A DNA stretch of 64,000 nucleotides from Didymella arachidicola (lineage: Eukaryota > Ascomycota > Dothideomycetes > Pleosporales > Didymellaceae), in NCBI GenBank assembly GCA_016630955.3, contig CM049989.1:310001-374000 (forward strand). The letters run 5' to 3'. The number at the start of each line of letters is the position of its first letter. Position 1 is the first letter of the stretch. Below the pieces are notes generated by a model. The model did not search any database and had not been told where the DNA came from. It saw nothing but the letters and a program-made list of their open reading frames with translations. This document shows positions 1 through 10,158 of this stretch, one piece after another. Both the position numbers and the translations under genes were made by a program.

Positions 1-706
1 GCATGGAATGGCGTTTGCCGGGGTTGGATGCCAACCAGAGCATATTCAGGAACTCATTTGGCGTCCACAAGGCGCATCTATCAATATGTGATCAGACGTG
101 TGTAGCAAAGACTCACCGCCAGTCCGAAGTATCGGGGGCTTGTCAGCTGCGAGACTCCCATCTGCCGAGTTGAAAGAAAGGCCGGCCGTAAGGGCAATGC
201 CGAAATGATTGGGAGGTAGTCGAAGGCTACCTGCATACCTGTCGAATGGCAGACAATCTAGGAGCTAGATTAACTTTGAGGCCACGACCGGTCATTCCTC
301 CCACACCGACGTTCTATGTTCTGTGATCATGGTCGTCTGCGTGCCTGCCACCTGAACAGGTCACATGCTCATCGCCCTCCCGTAGCCACAGCAGCCACAG
401 CACAACACGCTTCCCCGCTCTTTGCGAGCACGTGAGCCGTGGGCTGGCTATTGGACGATTGTGCGCGTTTCAGCGTCAGCGCGCCGCCCTCCAGCACCCT
501 GGAAATGCGGCAGCCTTCAACCAAATTATCCTGCGGATTTGCTGCGCAGCTCTCAATTCACAGTCGGTGTACCTGCAGCGGCTCGTCGACGACATCATCG
601 CCGCATGCTCCCGCGAGCCCCTGTGCTAGCTCCCCCATCTCTGCGGGCCCGGTCCTTCTGATCGCCAAGTCGGCTAGACGAATCAGGCGCGAGGCCGGGG
701 GTAAAC
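1..706. other. Intergenic, no gene recognised
   Basis: I see no convincing coding region here. The short open frames overlap on both strands and match nothing I know. The last few hundred bases must contain the promoter and 5' leader of the transporter gene that starts at 707. Confidence 0.5.
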
Positions 707-2817
707 ATGAGATCAGACGTAGCACGCTGGGTCGACGACGCTTCGAGACAACCGCCTGACACGTTGTTGCATCCCGGCGATGAATTTCCGCTGCGAACAT
801 TCTCCAATCCGCCCTCAACCTCGAGCCTCTCAGACCTCAGCAGCGACAACGACGACGACGACGACGACCAACGAGAGCGACCTGCACCTCGCCGGACCGC
901 TAGACCTACCTCTACTAAGCGACGCCCAACTGACGTAGCGAAGCTCATCCACCCGCCCACGCCGACGGGTGCGACGTTTGGCATGGAGCAGAGCACGAGA
1001 CGGCGTTCCAGTTCGATCACAGGCACTGCCGCTGCCGCTGCCACGAGCCACAAGGAGCGCAAGCACCGGAGTAAGCGGCGGCGAGACGACCACATTGCCG
1101 AGGAAGGGGAGGACAGCCCGGGATCAGACAGCGGGTCCCGCAGCGACAGCACCGACTTTGAGCTCGACGACATGAGCGCCGATGGACTGGAGGACGACGA
1201 GGAGACGGGCCTGACCAAGAAGGTGCGCCGCAAGAATGCGAAGCGCAAGCGCAGGAACACGCTGCTCGACAACCGCATCGTGCCCGACAATGGCATCAAC
1301 TTCACCAAAGAGGAGAAGGCCCTCGCCGACCAGAGCCTGTACCGCGATATGGCCATCAACGTGATGCTGATCTGCTTGTGGTGAGTGGAGAACACATTTC
1401 ATTTTGCAGAGAGCTGGATGGAATAGCAGAAGCAGTGCAGCCAACAGGACGTCTGTCTGCAAGCAACGTATGCAAAGACGGCCTCTGACTGCCTCCTATT
1501 TCTTTAGAGAAATTGGAGACCTTGTCTCTGGCTTCTATCGCAACACAAGCACGTTTCAATCGCAAGGCACAGTTGCTAACTTATGTCATCAGGTACCTGT
1601 TCTCGATATCCATCTCCGTCTACAACAAGTGGATGTTCAAGGTCGACAAGGGTGATGGCGCCACGCAAAACATCTTTCCTTTCCCACTATTCACGACATG
1701 TCTGCACATGCTAGTGCAGTTCTCGCTCGCCTCTCTCGTACTGTTCCTCATACCATCCCTTCGACCTCGACACGACTCTCTCAACCCACATGCGACCAGC
1801 GCACGCGCAGAACCCGTCGATCCCAAAAAGCCGCTCATGACGAAGTGGTTCTACTTCTCGAGAATAGGGCCATGTGGCGCCGCGACCGGCATGGACATTG
1901 GTCTGGGCAACATGAGTCTGAAGTTCATTTCCTTGACTTTCTTCAGTGAGTAGTTCGCTAGTAGGCATGTTCTAGAGCTGACAGCAGCAGCAATGTGCAA
2001 GTCGTCTGCACTCGGCTTCGTCCTCGTTTTCGCCTTCCTTTTTCGCCTCGAGCAGCCCTCATGGCGCCTTGTTCTTATCATTGCAATCATGACCGTCGGC
2101 GTTGTTATGATGGTAGCCGGCGAGACTGCTTTCCACGTCCTCGGCTTCGTTCTCGTCATGGCTTCGGCCTGCTCATCCGGCTTCCGCTGGTCACTTACTC
2201 AGATCCTCCTCCTCCGCAACCCCGCGACCGCGAATCCGTTCTCGTCGATCTTTTTCCTCGCCCCCGTCATGTTCACCAGCATCTTCGTTCTCGCCGTGCC
2301 GGTCGAGGGCTTCGGTGCCCTCCAAGAAGGCCTCGCGCGCCTTTTCGACCAGAAAGGCACAGCCCTTGGCGTTGGCATTTTGCTGTTCCCCGGTTGTCTT
2401 GCGTTTCTGATGACATCCTCCGAGTTCGCTCTGCTGAAGCGCACATCGGTCGTCACGCTCAGCATCTGCGGCATCTTCAAAGAGGTCGTGACTATCACAA
2501 CCGCAAACCTGGTCTTTGAAGACCCTCTCACGCCCATCAACCTGACGGGTCTTGTGGTTACGATTGGCAGCATCGCCTTGTACAACTACATGAAAATCAA
2601 GAAGATGCGCGAGGAGCACTTGCTCAAGGCGCACCTCGATGGCCAGGAGGAATATGCGCCCATCAGCACGGCCGATCCTGACGGTGGTCCCAGACCAAGC
2701 GCGAGCATTTCCAGAGGCATCAGAGCGAGTCTGCAGCTTGCGCCTGGTATCAGTGGGTCTGCGGGCGATTCGTCAGCGCGAGCGAGTCCGGTCAAGAGGC
2801 CGGAGAACTTGGACTGA
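707..2817 (+). CDS. SLC35C2-like triose-phosphate/nucleotide-sugar transporter family protein
   Basis: Three exons, 707..1380, 1593..1945 and 1991..2817, give 617 residues. The first intron (212 nt) runs from GTGAGT to CAG with a TTGCTAAC branch site; the second is 45 nt. Both joins keep the frame, giving ...CLWYLFSISISVYNKWMF and ...LTFFTMCKSSALGF. Residues 1-215 are hydrophilic, acidic and Lys/Arg-rich, and probably cytosolic. The rest is a run of hydrophobic helices with signatures of the triose-phosphate-transporter/EamA superfamily (YNKWMF, MCKSSALGFVL, LKRTSVVTLSICGIFKE). The closest relatives I recall are human SLC35C2 and yeast YMD8 (YML038C), which sit in Golgi or early secretory membranes. 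The C-terminal tail is Ser-rich. The substrate cannot be read from sequence. The first ATG of the exon is used because the frame is closed upstream. Confidence 0.85.
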
Positions 2818-3464
2818 ATAGGACGTGGAACGAAATCGCCACATGGCATCTTTTCTTGGCTTAGAGCGACTTACAACTTTGTGTCTTTGTAGTGTAATTT
2901 GGGATTGCATTTGGACTGCATATGGGCGTTCTGGCATACAGCGTGGAAATGCGCATGGGAGATACCCTGCCCTAAGATCGATAACCGAATACAACTTTTC
3001 TTGCGTCTAAACTGATCTGAATCTCGTTGTGAACTGCAGAGCGCGCAAGGCTCCTGTATTCTGCGAGCTGTGGTTTGACGAATGGTAGTGGGCCATGCAG
3101 CCGCCCATGCAAGTCTGGGGCCGCGGATAACGGTCCCTCCCAAGTCGAATGTGGCGATGGTCTAAGCAAGTGCATGCCTCACAGGCTCACAGGACTAGAA
3201 GCGACGCTTATCACGCGCACACTATGCTAACTGTGTCCTCTCCCCTTCGACACTCTACACGGACTGCGTCCTCTGTCATCTGAATTTCTATTTAGCCGCA
3301 CTAGGCAGCTGAGGCAGTGGTTTCGCGTTTTACGTTGCTGCCCAGGCTCCGGAGCTTACCCGGATCGCTCAAGCCTCACGCCGAGACGAGACAGCCTCCG
3401 ACCGCGTGCCTACATCTTTCCGTGAGACACGACGTCCTCGGCCACTCTTTTCAGTGCCTCCACC
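2818..3464. other. Intergenic between two plus-strand genes
   Basis: This stretch holds the 3' region of the transporter gene and the promoter of the FKBP fusion gene. There is no credible reading frame and no RNA gene that I recognise. Confidence 0.5.
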
Positions 3465-5062
3465 ATGCGGCTCCTTACCGCTACGCTCGCGGTTCTGCCC
3501 GCCTTCACGCTCGCGCAGGACCTCGACATTACCGTCACCACACCGGTGGAATGCACGCGCAAAACACAGAATGGCGACACGGTCTCGATGAAGTACAAGG
3601 GCACGCTGACCGACGGCACGCAATTCGACTCCAACTTCGACAGCGGGCGGCCGTTCGAGTTCAAGCTCGGCGCCCACCAGGTCATCGATGGCTGGGACCA
3701 GGGCCTGCTAGGCATGTGCATTGGCGAGGGCAGGAAGCTGACGATTCCACCGGCTCTGGCGTACGGCAGCCAGCGCGTTGGCCCGATTCCTGCGGGAAGC
3801 ACGCTGATCTTCGAGACGGAGCTGCTCGGCATCAAGGGCGTCAAGGCCGACCCTGTCAACGAGCCGAACCATGGCAACGAGCCTGTCCTGCCTGGCAAGC
3901 CCACGCCTATGTCCACGCCCACGCCCACGCCCACGCATCTCGACGAGGCGCCCAAGACAGACGCTCTCGAAGAGCCTATGCCTACGCCTCCCCTTGAGGT
4001 ATCGCAGTCCGCAGCCTTTGCACTTCCAACAGCAGCGCCCAACAGCGTCGCAGCAACCGGCAAGCACCCGCTGGACGGCGAAGATGGCAAGGGCGAATGC
4101 AACCTCCTCGGCGATTTCGCGCTCCTCGTCCAGGGCGCTCTGGGCCTCCTCGCTGTGTCCTCGCTCGCCGTCAAGCGCCTGCGCGAACACCCCCGTCGCC
4201 CGATGAAGATCTGGTTCTTCGATGTGTCCAAGCAAGTCTTTGGCTCCGTGCTGCTGCATCTTGCCAACATCCTGATGTCTATGTTGTCCTCGGGGCAGTT
4301 CGACATTGCGACACAAATGCAGAACGTCGGCGCCGCGGCCGTGGCAGCAGAGAAGGGCGACGAACCAAATCCATGCTCGTTCTACCTCTTGAACCTGGCC
4401 ATCGACGTACGTATACCCCCTTTGCATTCTCCAAAACACGAGTACTGACTGTATAATAGACCACAATCGGTATCCCCATCCTCGTCCTGCTCCTCAAGGT
4501 CCTCCACCGCGCCTTCCTCCTCACCCCCCTCGCGTCGCCACCCGAATCTATCCGCAGCGGCAACTACGGCCATCCACCACGAGCCACCTGGTGGCTCAAG
4601 CAATCTATAATCTACTTCCTGGGTCTGATCGGCATGAAACTCTGCGTGCTCGCCATCTTTGCCCTCCTGCCCTGGATAGCTTGGGTCGGCGACTGGGCGC
4701 TGCGCTGGACAGAGGGCAACACTGCGCTACAAATTGCGTTTGTCATGTTTGTCTTCCCGCTCATCATGAATGCGCTGCAGTATTGGATCGTGGATGGCTT
4801 CATCAAGGACCCCGCGGGTCAAGAGTCGGGGTATCAGGGCGTTGGCGAGGATGAGGACGACGACGACGACGAGTGGCTCGAGAGGCAGAGGAGGAGGAGA
4901 GAACAGGGCGTCGATGGAGACGAGGACAGCGATGCTGAGGATGGCGTGAGTAGAGGGCTGAAGGAGGCCAATCCGACCGTTGTGCCAAAGAGGTCGCAGT
5001 ACGATCCTGCTATTGACGGCGAGGGCAGCAGTAGGGAGCAAAGCAAGACGCGCGTTGACTAG
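3465..5062 (+). CDS. Secreted FKBP-type prolyl isomerase fused to a STIMATE/YPL162C-like multispanning membrane protein
   Basis: Exons 3465..4406 and 4460..5062 (53-nt intron, phase 0) give 514 residues. Residues 1-17 look like a signal peptide. Residues 30-125 are a complete FKBP domain: MKYKGTLTDGTQFDSN, VIDGWDQGLLGM, IPPALAYGSQ and FETELLGI carry the usual active-site aromatic residues. A Pro/Thr-rich linker (about 140-200, with PTPTPT repeats) follows. From about residue 205 the protein matches the STIMATE/TMEM110 family of yeast YPL162C: a C-LLG-FALLVQ start, then RRPMKIWFFDVSKQVFGS, with about five membrane helices and an acidic tail. Ordinarily FKBP2 (about 135 residues) and the YPL162C homologue are separate proteins. 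Here the join lies inside one uninterrupted exon, so it is not an artefact of exon linking. Predicted topology puts the FKBP domain in the ER or vacuole lumen. Transcription from an internal promoter is an untested alternative. Confidence 0.8.
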
Positions 5063-5555
5063 GGTGATTGTTTGGGTTTGGTATCGTTAGCTTAGACTGT
5101 TGAAAGAGTTCTGGCGGCAGTGACGCTTTTCACTGCCTCTTACCTGTTATACTATCGTCTTACATGCATGCTTGTGGTCGTTTGGTTTCGTCCGCCATCT
5201 CCGCGATCTGCCGTTTTGACATCGGTGTCTAGAGCACCTTCACCGTGTGTTGAGTACAAGGGTGAGTCAGGGGACGGGGTATCCACGCTCAAGCGCCTCC
5301 GCGATATAGGCATACCATGCCTCGAGACAAGTCGTCCGTGTTCCCATACTCAGCATTCTCTACGCACTCGTCGTGCATCCTACACTGTTACCATTTAGCG
5401 AGAGAAGGCTGTTGAGGAGCAGAGGGAAGACGCGTCGCCCCGGATGAGATGGCGGTAAGAAACAGCACCCACATGGATGCAAAAAATAGAAGGCGCAAAT
5501 CAGACCACAAAGAGCCAGCGAATACATTTTAACATTATCAAGCAAGCCGCCTCGC
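5063..5555. other. Intergenic between convergent genes
   Basis: This is the 3' flank of the FKBP fusion gene (plus) and of LCP5 (minus). No gene is seen. Both 3' untranslated regions must lie here. Confidence 0.5.
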
Positions 5556-6626
5556 CTAATTACGATATCTACCAACAACCTTCTGTCTCTTCGCGAACGC
5601 ATCCCCCGCCGCGCTTCCGCTCCCTCTCGGCCCGTCTTCAACCGGCCTCTTCCTGCTCTTCTCCAAATTCCCCCTCGCACTCCCCTCCTTCTTCTGCGTA
5701 AGCCTCTCAATCCTATCAATCCCCGCCCCCAGGCCCCTCCACTCTTCGCCGCCAAATCCACCCTGGCTCCTGCCTCGATCTTCTTTCCGCTTCTCCTTTT
5801 TGCTCTTGGGCGCTAGGCGCGTGAAGTTGGATTCTTCGTACTCGCGGCGCTCGTTCTCCTCGCGGCGCTCCTTCTCGGATTTGGTGTGGCGGCCGCCGTG
5901 CGTGATTGTGCTGCCGATGGAGGGCTCGGCGATGGGGGCGGAGGATAGTTCGGTTGCGATGAATTCGTCGAGGGTGGCGGATTTGTTGGGGCGGCGGTCG
6001 CGGCGCTCGGCGCGGCCTTCGGTGGTGGGCATGGCCATGGGGGTGATTTTGGGCGGGCGGTAGATGCCGTCTTTTGCGGACTCGCTGTCGCGGGCAGAGG
6101 GCTGCTCTTGCTCTGCGCGGACGACGGCGGCCTTGTTGGGCGCGTAGGCCATTTCGTCCTCTGAGTCGGCGGTTTGGTCCGAGGCGGCGGACTCGGCGTC
6201 GCTCTCGTCGGAGCCGGAGCCAGTGTCGTTTCTTGTCTTTTTGGGCTTGGGCTTTGCGGTGGTCTGAGCTGTGCGGCGGGCGGCATCGTCTGCGCTGCGA
6301 ATGATCTTGTCGATGTTGTATTTCAGACGGTTCTCGAGTGGGCGGACGCCCTTCTCCAGGTAAACACGAAGCTCGACAAGCTTCTGGACCACTTCATCGT
6401 GCGGGTGCAACTGATTGCTTCCGCCGGAGGATCGTGCTCGAAGTTTTAGGAGTATGAGGAAGATGAGGTTCTGGAGGTACGAGAGCAAGAGCTCGTTCTT
6501 GACGTCGAGCAGAGATATGCCCTCTTTCGGCGGGAGGATGTCGTCCTGCGGCAGTGCCTCTGTGGCAGATTGTATAGATGTTGTGAGTGTCGCAAGGAGC
6601 GATTCGAGCGAGTTATCGACTGCCAT
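5556..6626 (-). CDS. LCP5: U3 snoRNP-associated protein Lcp5/neuroguidin (Sas10/Utp3 family)
   Basis: A single exon of 356 residues. The N-terminus (about 5-95) is a helical Sas10/Utp3/C1D-type domain containing LLDVKNELLLSYLQNLIFLILLK, and PLENRLKYNIDKIIR follows at about 130-145. The middle is acidic and low in complexity (GSGSDESDAESAASD). The basic C-terminus carries the family motif GGFGGEEWRGLGAGIDRIERLT before a nuclear-type Lys/Arg cluster. Yeast Lcp5 (357 residues) acts in the nucleolus in early 18S rRNA processing with the small-subunit processome. Length and motif order fit. It is divergently transcribed from the TLS1 homologue with 163 bp between start codons. Confidence 0.88.
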   Translation of the reverse strand: MAVDNSLESLLATLTTSIQSATEALPQDDILPPKEGISLLDVKNELLLSYLQNLIFLILLKLRARSSGGSNQLHPHDEVVQKLVELRVYLEKGVRPLENRLKYNIDKIIRSADDAARRTAQTTAKPKPKKTRNDTGSGSDESDAESAASDQTADSEDEMAYAPNKAAVVRAEQEQPSARDSESAKDGIYRPPKITPMAMPTTEGRAERRDRRPNKSATLDEFIATELSSAPIAEPSIGSTITHGGRHTKSEKERREENERREYEESNFTRLAPKSKKEKRKEDRGRSQGGFGGEEWRGLGAGIDRIERLTQKKEGSARGNLEKSRKRPVEDGPRGSGSAAGDAFAKRQKVVGRYRN

Positions 6627-6789
6627 TGCTATAACCAGATTTGTGGAGTTGTTGTCGTCGCATCCGATATGTCAAGAAATTTTGAGGCTTCGTTATCGAT
6701 ATGCACCACGCTAAAATTGTCGCGAGTCATGAGCGCCTCGACCTCACCCATTCACGGCTCCGAGCTCTCCGCATGCATCAACCTCAACC
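6627..6789. promoter_or_regulatory. Shared divergent promoter of LCP5 and TLS1 homologues
   Basis: Only 163 bp separate two outward-facing start codons, so both core promoters and 5' leaders must lie here. I did not identify a specific factor site. Confidence 0.6.
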
Positions 6790-7874
6790 ATGACATCAAT
6801 GCAAGACGAGAGCGCAGCACCGAGCTTCCGCTTCAAACGCCGCAAGATTACACACACCAAACGAGCACGCATAGAGGAAGACACAACAACAGAATCCAGT
6901 TGCCGGCCGCTCGATGCCCTGACAGCGCACGATGCGCCGGAAGCTGTACGGGATGAGCAAGAGTCGGTGCCAAACTTGAAAGAGATCTTACGGAATCGTA
7001 AGCGACCTAGGGATAGAATCAAGGATGTTCCGCGCAAGCCAGAGCCAGAGCCAGACCTCGTACAGGCCGAAGCACCGCGGTCAGATCAGTATGCAGGTCG
7101 ATTCGCTGCACAGACGGGCCAAGTGCTGGACGCCAGCGACGAGCAGATGTGAGTGGACAGCTCTTTCTCGCACATGTACTTGCAATGGGACCATTTCCGC
7201 TGTAGTATCGCGCTGGTGAACACGACTAATATATCAGGTCGGCATATGTAGAAGCCCGTTTAGCTGAACAGAACCATCGCAAATACGGCTGGCCCATACC
7301 AGCACACCTCCAGTCGATCATGACAGCTACAGCGCCTGATTCAAGGCCTAGTTCCAGCACAAACGCTGTACAGGCAACAACAACGAGCAATTCCATCGAC
7401 ACCGCCAGCCAGTCCAGCAACCGTGTCGCTGCTGGGCAAGGCAGGCTCGAAGAAGTTGATTTAGCCGCCGACTCCACACGCACACACAAAGACTGGGCAC
7501 GCCTCGAGGGCACAGCGCCAGCACCAAGAGTGCGTCTCGGCCGCGACGGCAAACCCTGGCGGCCCCGCAACCGCCGAACCAGCGACGACATCCGGCGCGA
7601 CGCCGCCGTCGAAGCCGTCCTGAAAGAAGCCAAGATCGAATACTTCGATGAGACGCCGACTGCGAACTCGCGCTTCGCAGGCACAGACGACGACCTCGTC
7701 GCCAGATTCCAGGCAGAGTACTACGAGAGCATCGAAGAACGACAGGCGCGGAAACCTGCCATGCCGCCCAGTGCGAAGGACCAGCCGAAAGGACCGAAAT
7801 TAGGCGGGAGTCGCAGCGCAAGAGCGGCTATGCGGGAGAGAGAAGAAGCTGCTGCTAAGGGGAACAAGAGGTAG
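6790..7874 (+). CDS. TLS1: Tls1/C9orf78 (Hep59) family splicing-linked protein
   Basis: Exons 6790..7148 and 7238..7874 (89-nt intron, GTGAGT..TATCAG with an actaat branch site) give 331 residues. The N-terminus SFRFKRRKITHTKRARIEED is the diagnostic start of the hepatocellular-carcinoma-antigen 59 family. The core motif at the splice junction, AAQTGQVLDASDEQM-SAYVEARLAEQ, reads through correctly. The C-terminal half is hydrophilic and ends in a Lys/Arg-rich segment. In fission yeast, Tls1 interacts with the U5 helicase Brr2 and affects splicing of shelterin transcripts; human C9orf78 is also a spliceosome component. The function here is by homology. It shares its promoter region with LCP5. 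Confidence 0.85.
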
Positions 7875-8831
7875 AGTTTGTTACGTGGATTCTGCGCTGT
7901 TTTTATGTTGTACGGTTGGAGTTCATGTTATACGATATTTTCGGCGCTCTGAGGGTACTAATCAGCTTCTACAGTCAAGACGGCATGAGAGTCAACGATG
8001 GGAGGGTGCTGGAGAGGTGGGAGTGGAGAGCAATGCAGGTTAAAGGTACTGCTTGGTACAATAAATGACCAGAGAGTCGAATGGATATGCTTCGGCGAGG
8101 TTTCAAATTCACGTTGACTCCCACAGACAGATTTCGCATCTGTTGAGTATGGCAGGAAGTAGTTGGACGATCCGACTGAATTATACCAATTCCTGCATTT
8201 ACCCAGAGTCTTTCTCGGACAATGCACTTGACAAAGTACCTCCGCAAAATAAGAGTTATCAAATACCTGCCCTGGTGTGGCAAAATAAGTTGTGGAAGAT
8301 ACGCATTTATTTACCCAACAAGTACAAGCAGGATGTTGATAAAGAGAGAAGGTGCGGAACTGCAGCAACATCCTAAGTAATGGCATCTTGTTTCAAAGAT
8401 TCTTCTAAATAGCATTATGCCGTTGCTGAGGAGCTCTGCTCAGTCTCGCGGCATGGCGCGTGGAGGCGCGATCAGTACCCGCTCATGAGAATTAGCAGGG
8501 ACGAATCTTTTGCCGACACTTTTGCAGGGTAGTCGATGTGTTTGTCTAGCATTGTTTTGATCATCGCCTCTATCACATGGTTCTTCTAATAATACCTTGA
8601 CAACGAAAGTGTATAAAGCTGGTAAGCTGGTCTATTCGTACTTTCTAAAGCCGTACATGGTCTACATCCGCTGCCCCGCGCTTCAAGATTACATCAAGTG
8701 GCATCACTACACGTGTGGAGAACCTTGGAAAGTGCTGTATCGTGGAGGCTTCGGGGATCATTTAGCGGCGTTTCTGAACGTCAAAAGCTGCTGTCTGGTT
8801 GCACGTTCGTGCGTGGAGGCAATGAAGGAAC
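7875..8831. other. Intergenic, no gene recognised
   Basis: AT-richer than the flanking genes. Several frames of 60-140 codons are open on both strands but show no recognisable domain and no credible intron structure. The frame at 8597..8845 resembles no family known to me. Confidence 0.4.
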
Positions 8832-9459
8832 ATGAAGGAACATGAAGGTATATATACGTTCTGTATTCTCCAGATCAACACCATTTTCTTGCAATTTTTC
8901 GAGGTCTTCAACCGCTCCAACTATAATTCCAGCTTCACGTTGACTTCTTCTTCCACCAGGTCCCAGTCTCACATTCTGGGTTCCCAAGTCGCTGATTATT
9001 GTGGCCAACTTGGCCTTACTTATTATGCCAAAAGCTCACAGTCACTAGCCTTGGTATCTGTGCAGTCAAAGAGTAAGTTACTCACCCCGAGCATGACGAT
9101 GTGCCTACCTTATGATCATGCATCATACTGATACGTTGGAACAGATGCTCAGGACACCTTGGATGGTTCGCCATGGACGAAAGAGGCACTGTTCGCGCTG
9201 ATAGACATTTTGCTCGTCGTCTTAGTACCTTGTGTTGGTACCTTATTAAAGTACTGTTGGTACAGATCTAGTCGAAGCTCACACCGTAAAGGTATTCAAG
9301 CTTTGCGGACCATGATCTACAGATCCTACATGCTCTGGTGCTAATCGGACTTCAGATAGCGCTAGCGATGTCGAGATGAACACCCGGCCTGCACGAATAG
9401 GACGCAAGACGCGATGGATTCGGACTTCATCGCAGAAGACTTTTGTGTTCGTGATTTAG
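8832..9459 (+). CDS. Possible small single-span membrane protein, three exons
   Basis: Not a recognised family. Exons 8832..9072, 9145..9291 and 9356..9459 can be joined with GTAAGT..ACAG and GTATTC..TCAG introns of 72 and 64 nt (the second with a GCTAATC branch site), giving about 163 residues. The middle exon encodes one strong membrane helix (ALFALIDILLVVLVPCVGTLL) followed by a basic stretch (KYCWYRSSRSSHRK). The start codon is uncertain: 8832 is the first ATG of the open frame, but the N-terminal part is weakly coding-like. It could be a fast-evolving accessory gene or chance. Transcript evidence would decide. Confidence 0.3.
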
Positions 9460-9539
9460 TAGACTTCAGTTAGACTTGGAAGGTGCAGGGTAAAATTAAT
9501 TTCATTTCATTCATTCCGCGCTACCTGTTCTTCTCTAGC

Positions 9540-9770
9540 TCACTTGTTGTTCAACTCTTGCTTCTCCCACTCCTGCTCCGATTTCTTCAGCACCCAATGC
9601 TTTACCTCTTCCTGCAGAGCGCTCACGTCCGTGTGCCACACAACGCAGCGGACCATTCCAAATTTAGTTCCGTTGTCTTCTTTCACGGTGCATACGTAAT
9701 TCTTGCCGTCGTCGGGAGTGCTGATTACAAACATGGTGGAGCTGTTTGATGAATGGTCGCCCTGTGTCAT
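9540..9770 (-). CDS. Small hypothetical protein, 76 residues
   Basis: An open frame with coding-like composition: a folded-looking core (TMFVISTPDDGKNYVCTVKED, then GMVRCVVWHTDV) and a charged helical tail rich in Glu and Lys. I do not recognise the family. It may have a missing upstream exon. The copia element is inserted about 170 bp upstream of the start codon, so if this is a gene, its promoter was probably displaced. Confidence 0.35.
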   Translation of the reverse strand: MTQGDHSSNSSTMFVISTPDDGKNYVCTVKEDNGTKFGMVRCVVWHTDVSALQEEVKHWVLKKSEQEWEKQELNNK

Positions 9771-9940
9771 GTTGAAGGTGCACTATGTTTGTGTGAGGGA
9801 TGCGACATGTTTTGCTCTCTAATCTATATGTAAAGCTTTGCTTGCTCCACAGACTCGTCTGGAAACAATTCAAATAAAATTTGACCTTTGAGGAGCAGAA
9901 GTCTTTGGGTTTTACCCGACGTTTCGATGGGAAGATACTG

Positions 9941-10062
9941 TGTGTGCGGGCAGAGGCCAGGCGTAGAAAAGAGGGACTAGGTTGTTTCCTATCTAATGAG
10001 GGGAAGAGGGAATATACACCCTACAGATGATTATGTAACAGAGCACGTGATGCTGGCTAACA
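9941..10062 (-). repeat. Copia 3' LTR (122 bp)
   Basis: Identical base for base to 15174..15295. Read on the minus strand it begins TGTTAGCC and ends CCGCACACA. It is unusually short for a copia LTR. Confidence 0.95.
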
Positions 10063-10070
10063 CACCCCCC
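10063..10070 (-). other. Polypurine tract of the copia element
   Basis: On the minus strand GGGGGGTG directly precedes the 3' LTR, the expected position for the plus-strand DNA primer. Confidence 0.7.
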
Positions 10071-10158
10071 CAGCTTGAGTGAATAGCAAGAAACGAAAGC
10101 TGTAAATGAGCGTCTTGCGTCTCCAAAGCTAGACGTCTTACTCTGTAGGACCCTCTGT

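Noticed and set aside
595..1395. 266-codon minus-strand frame opposite the transporter N-terminus
   Set aside because: The plus strand has a supported start, introns and homologous protein. The minus frame is Ser/Arg-rich shadow sequence.
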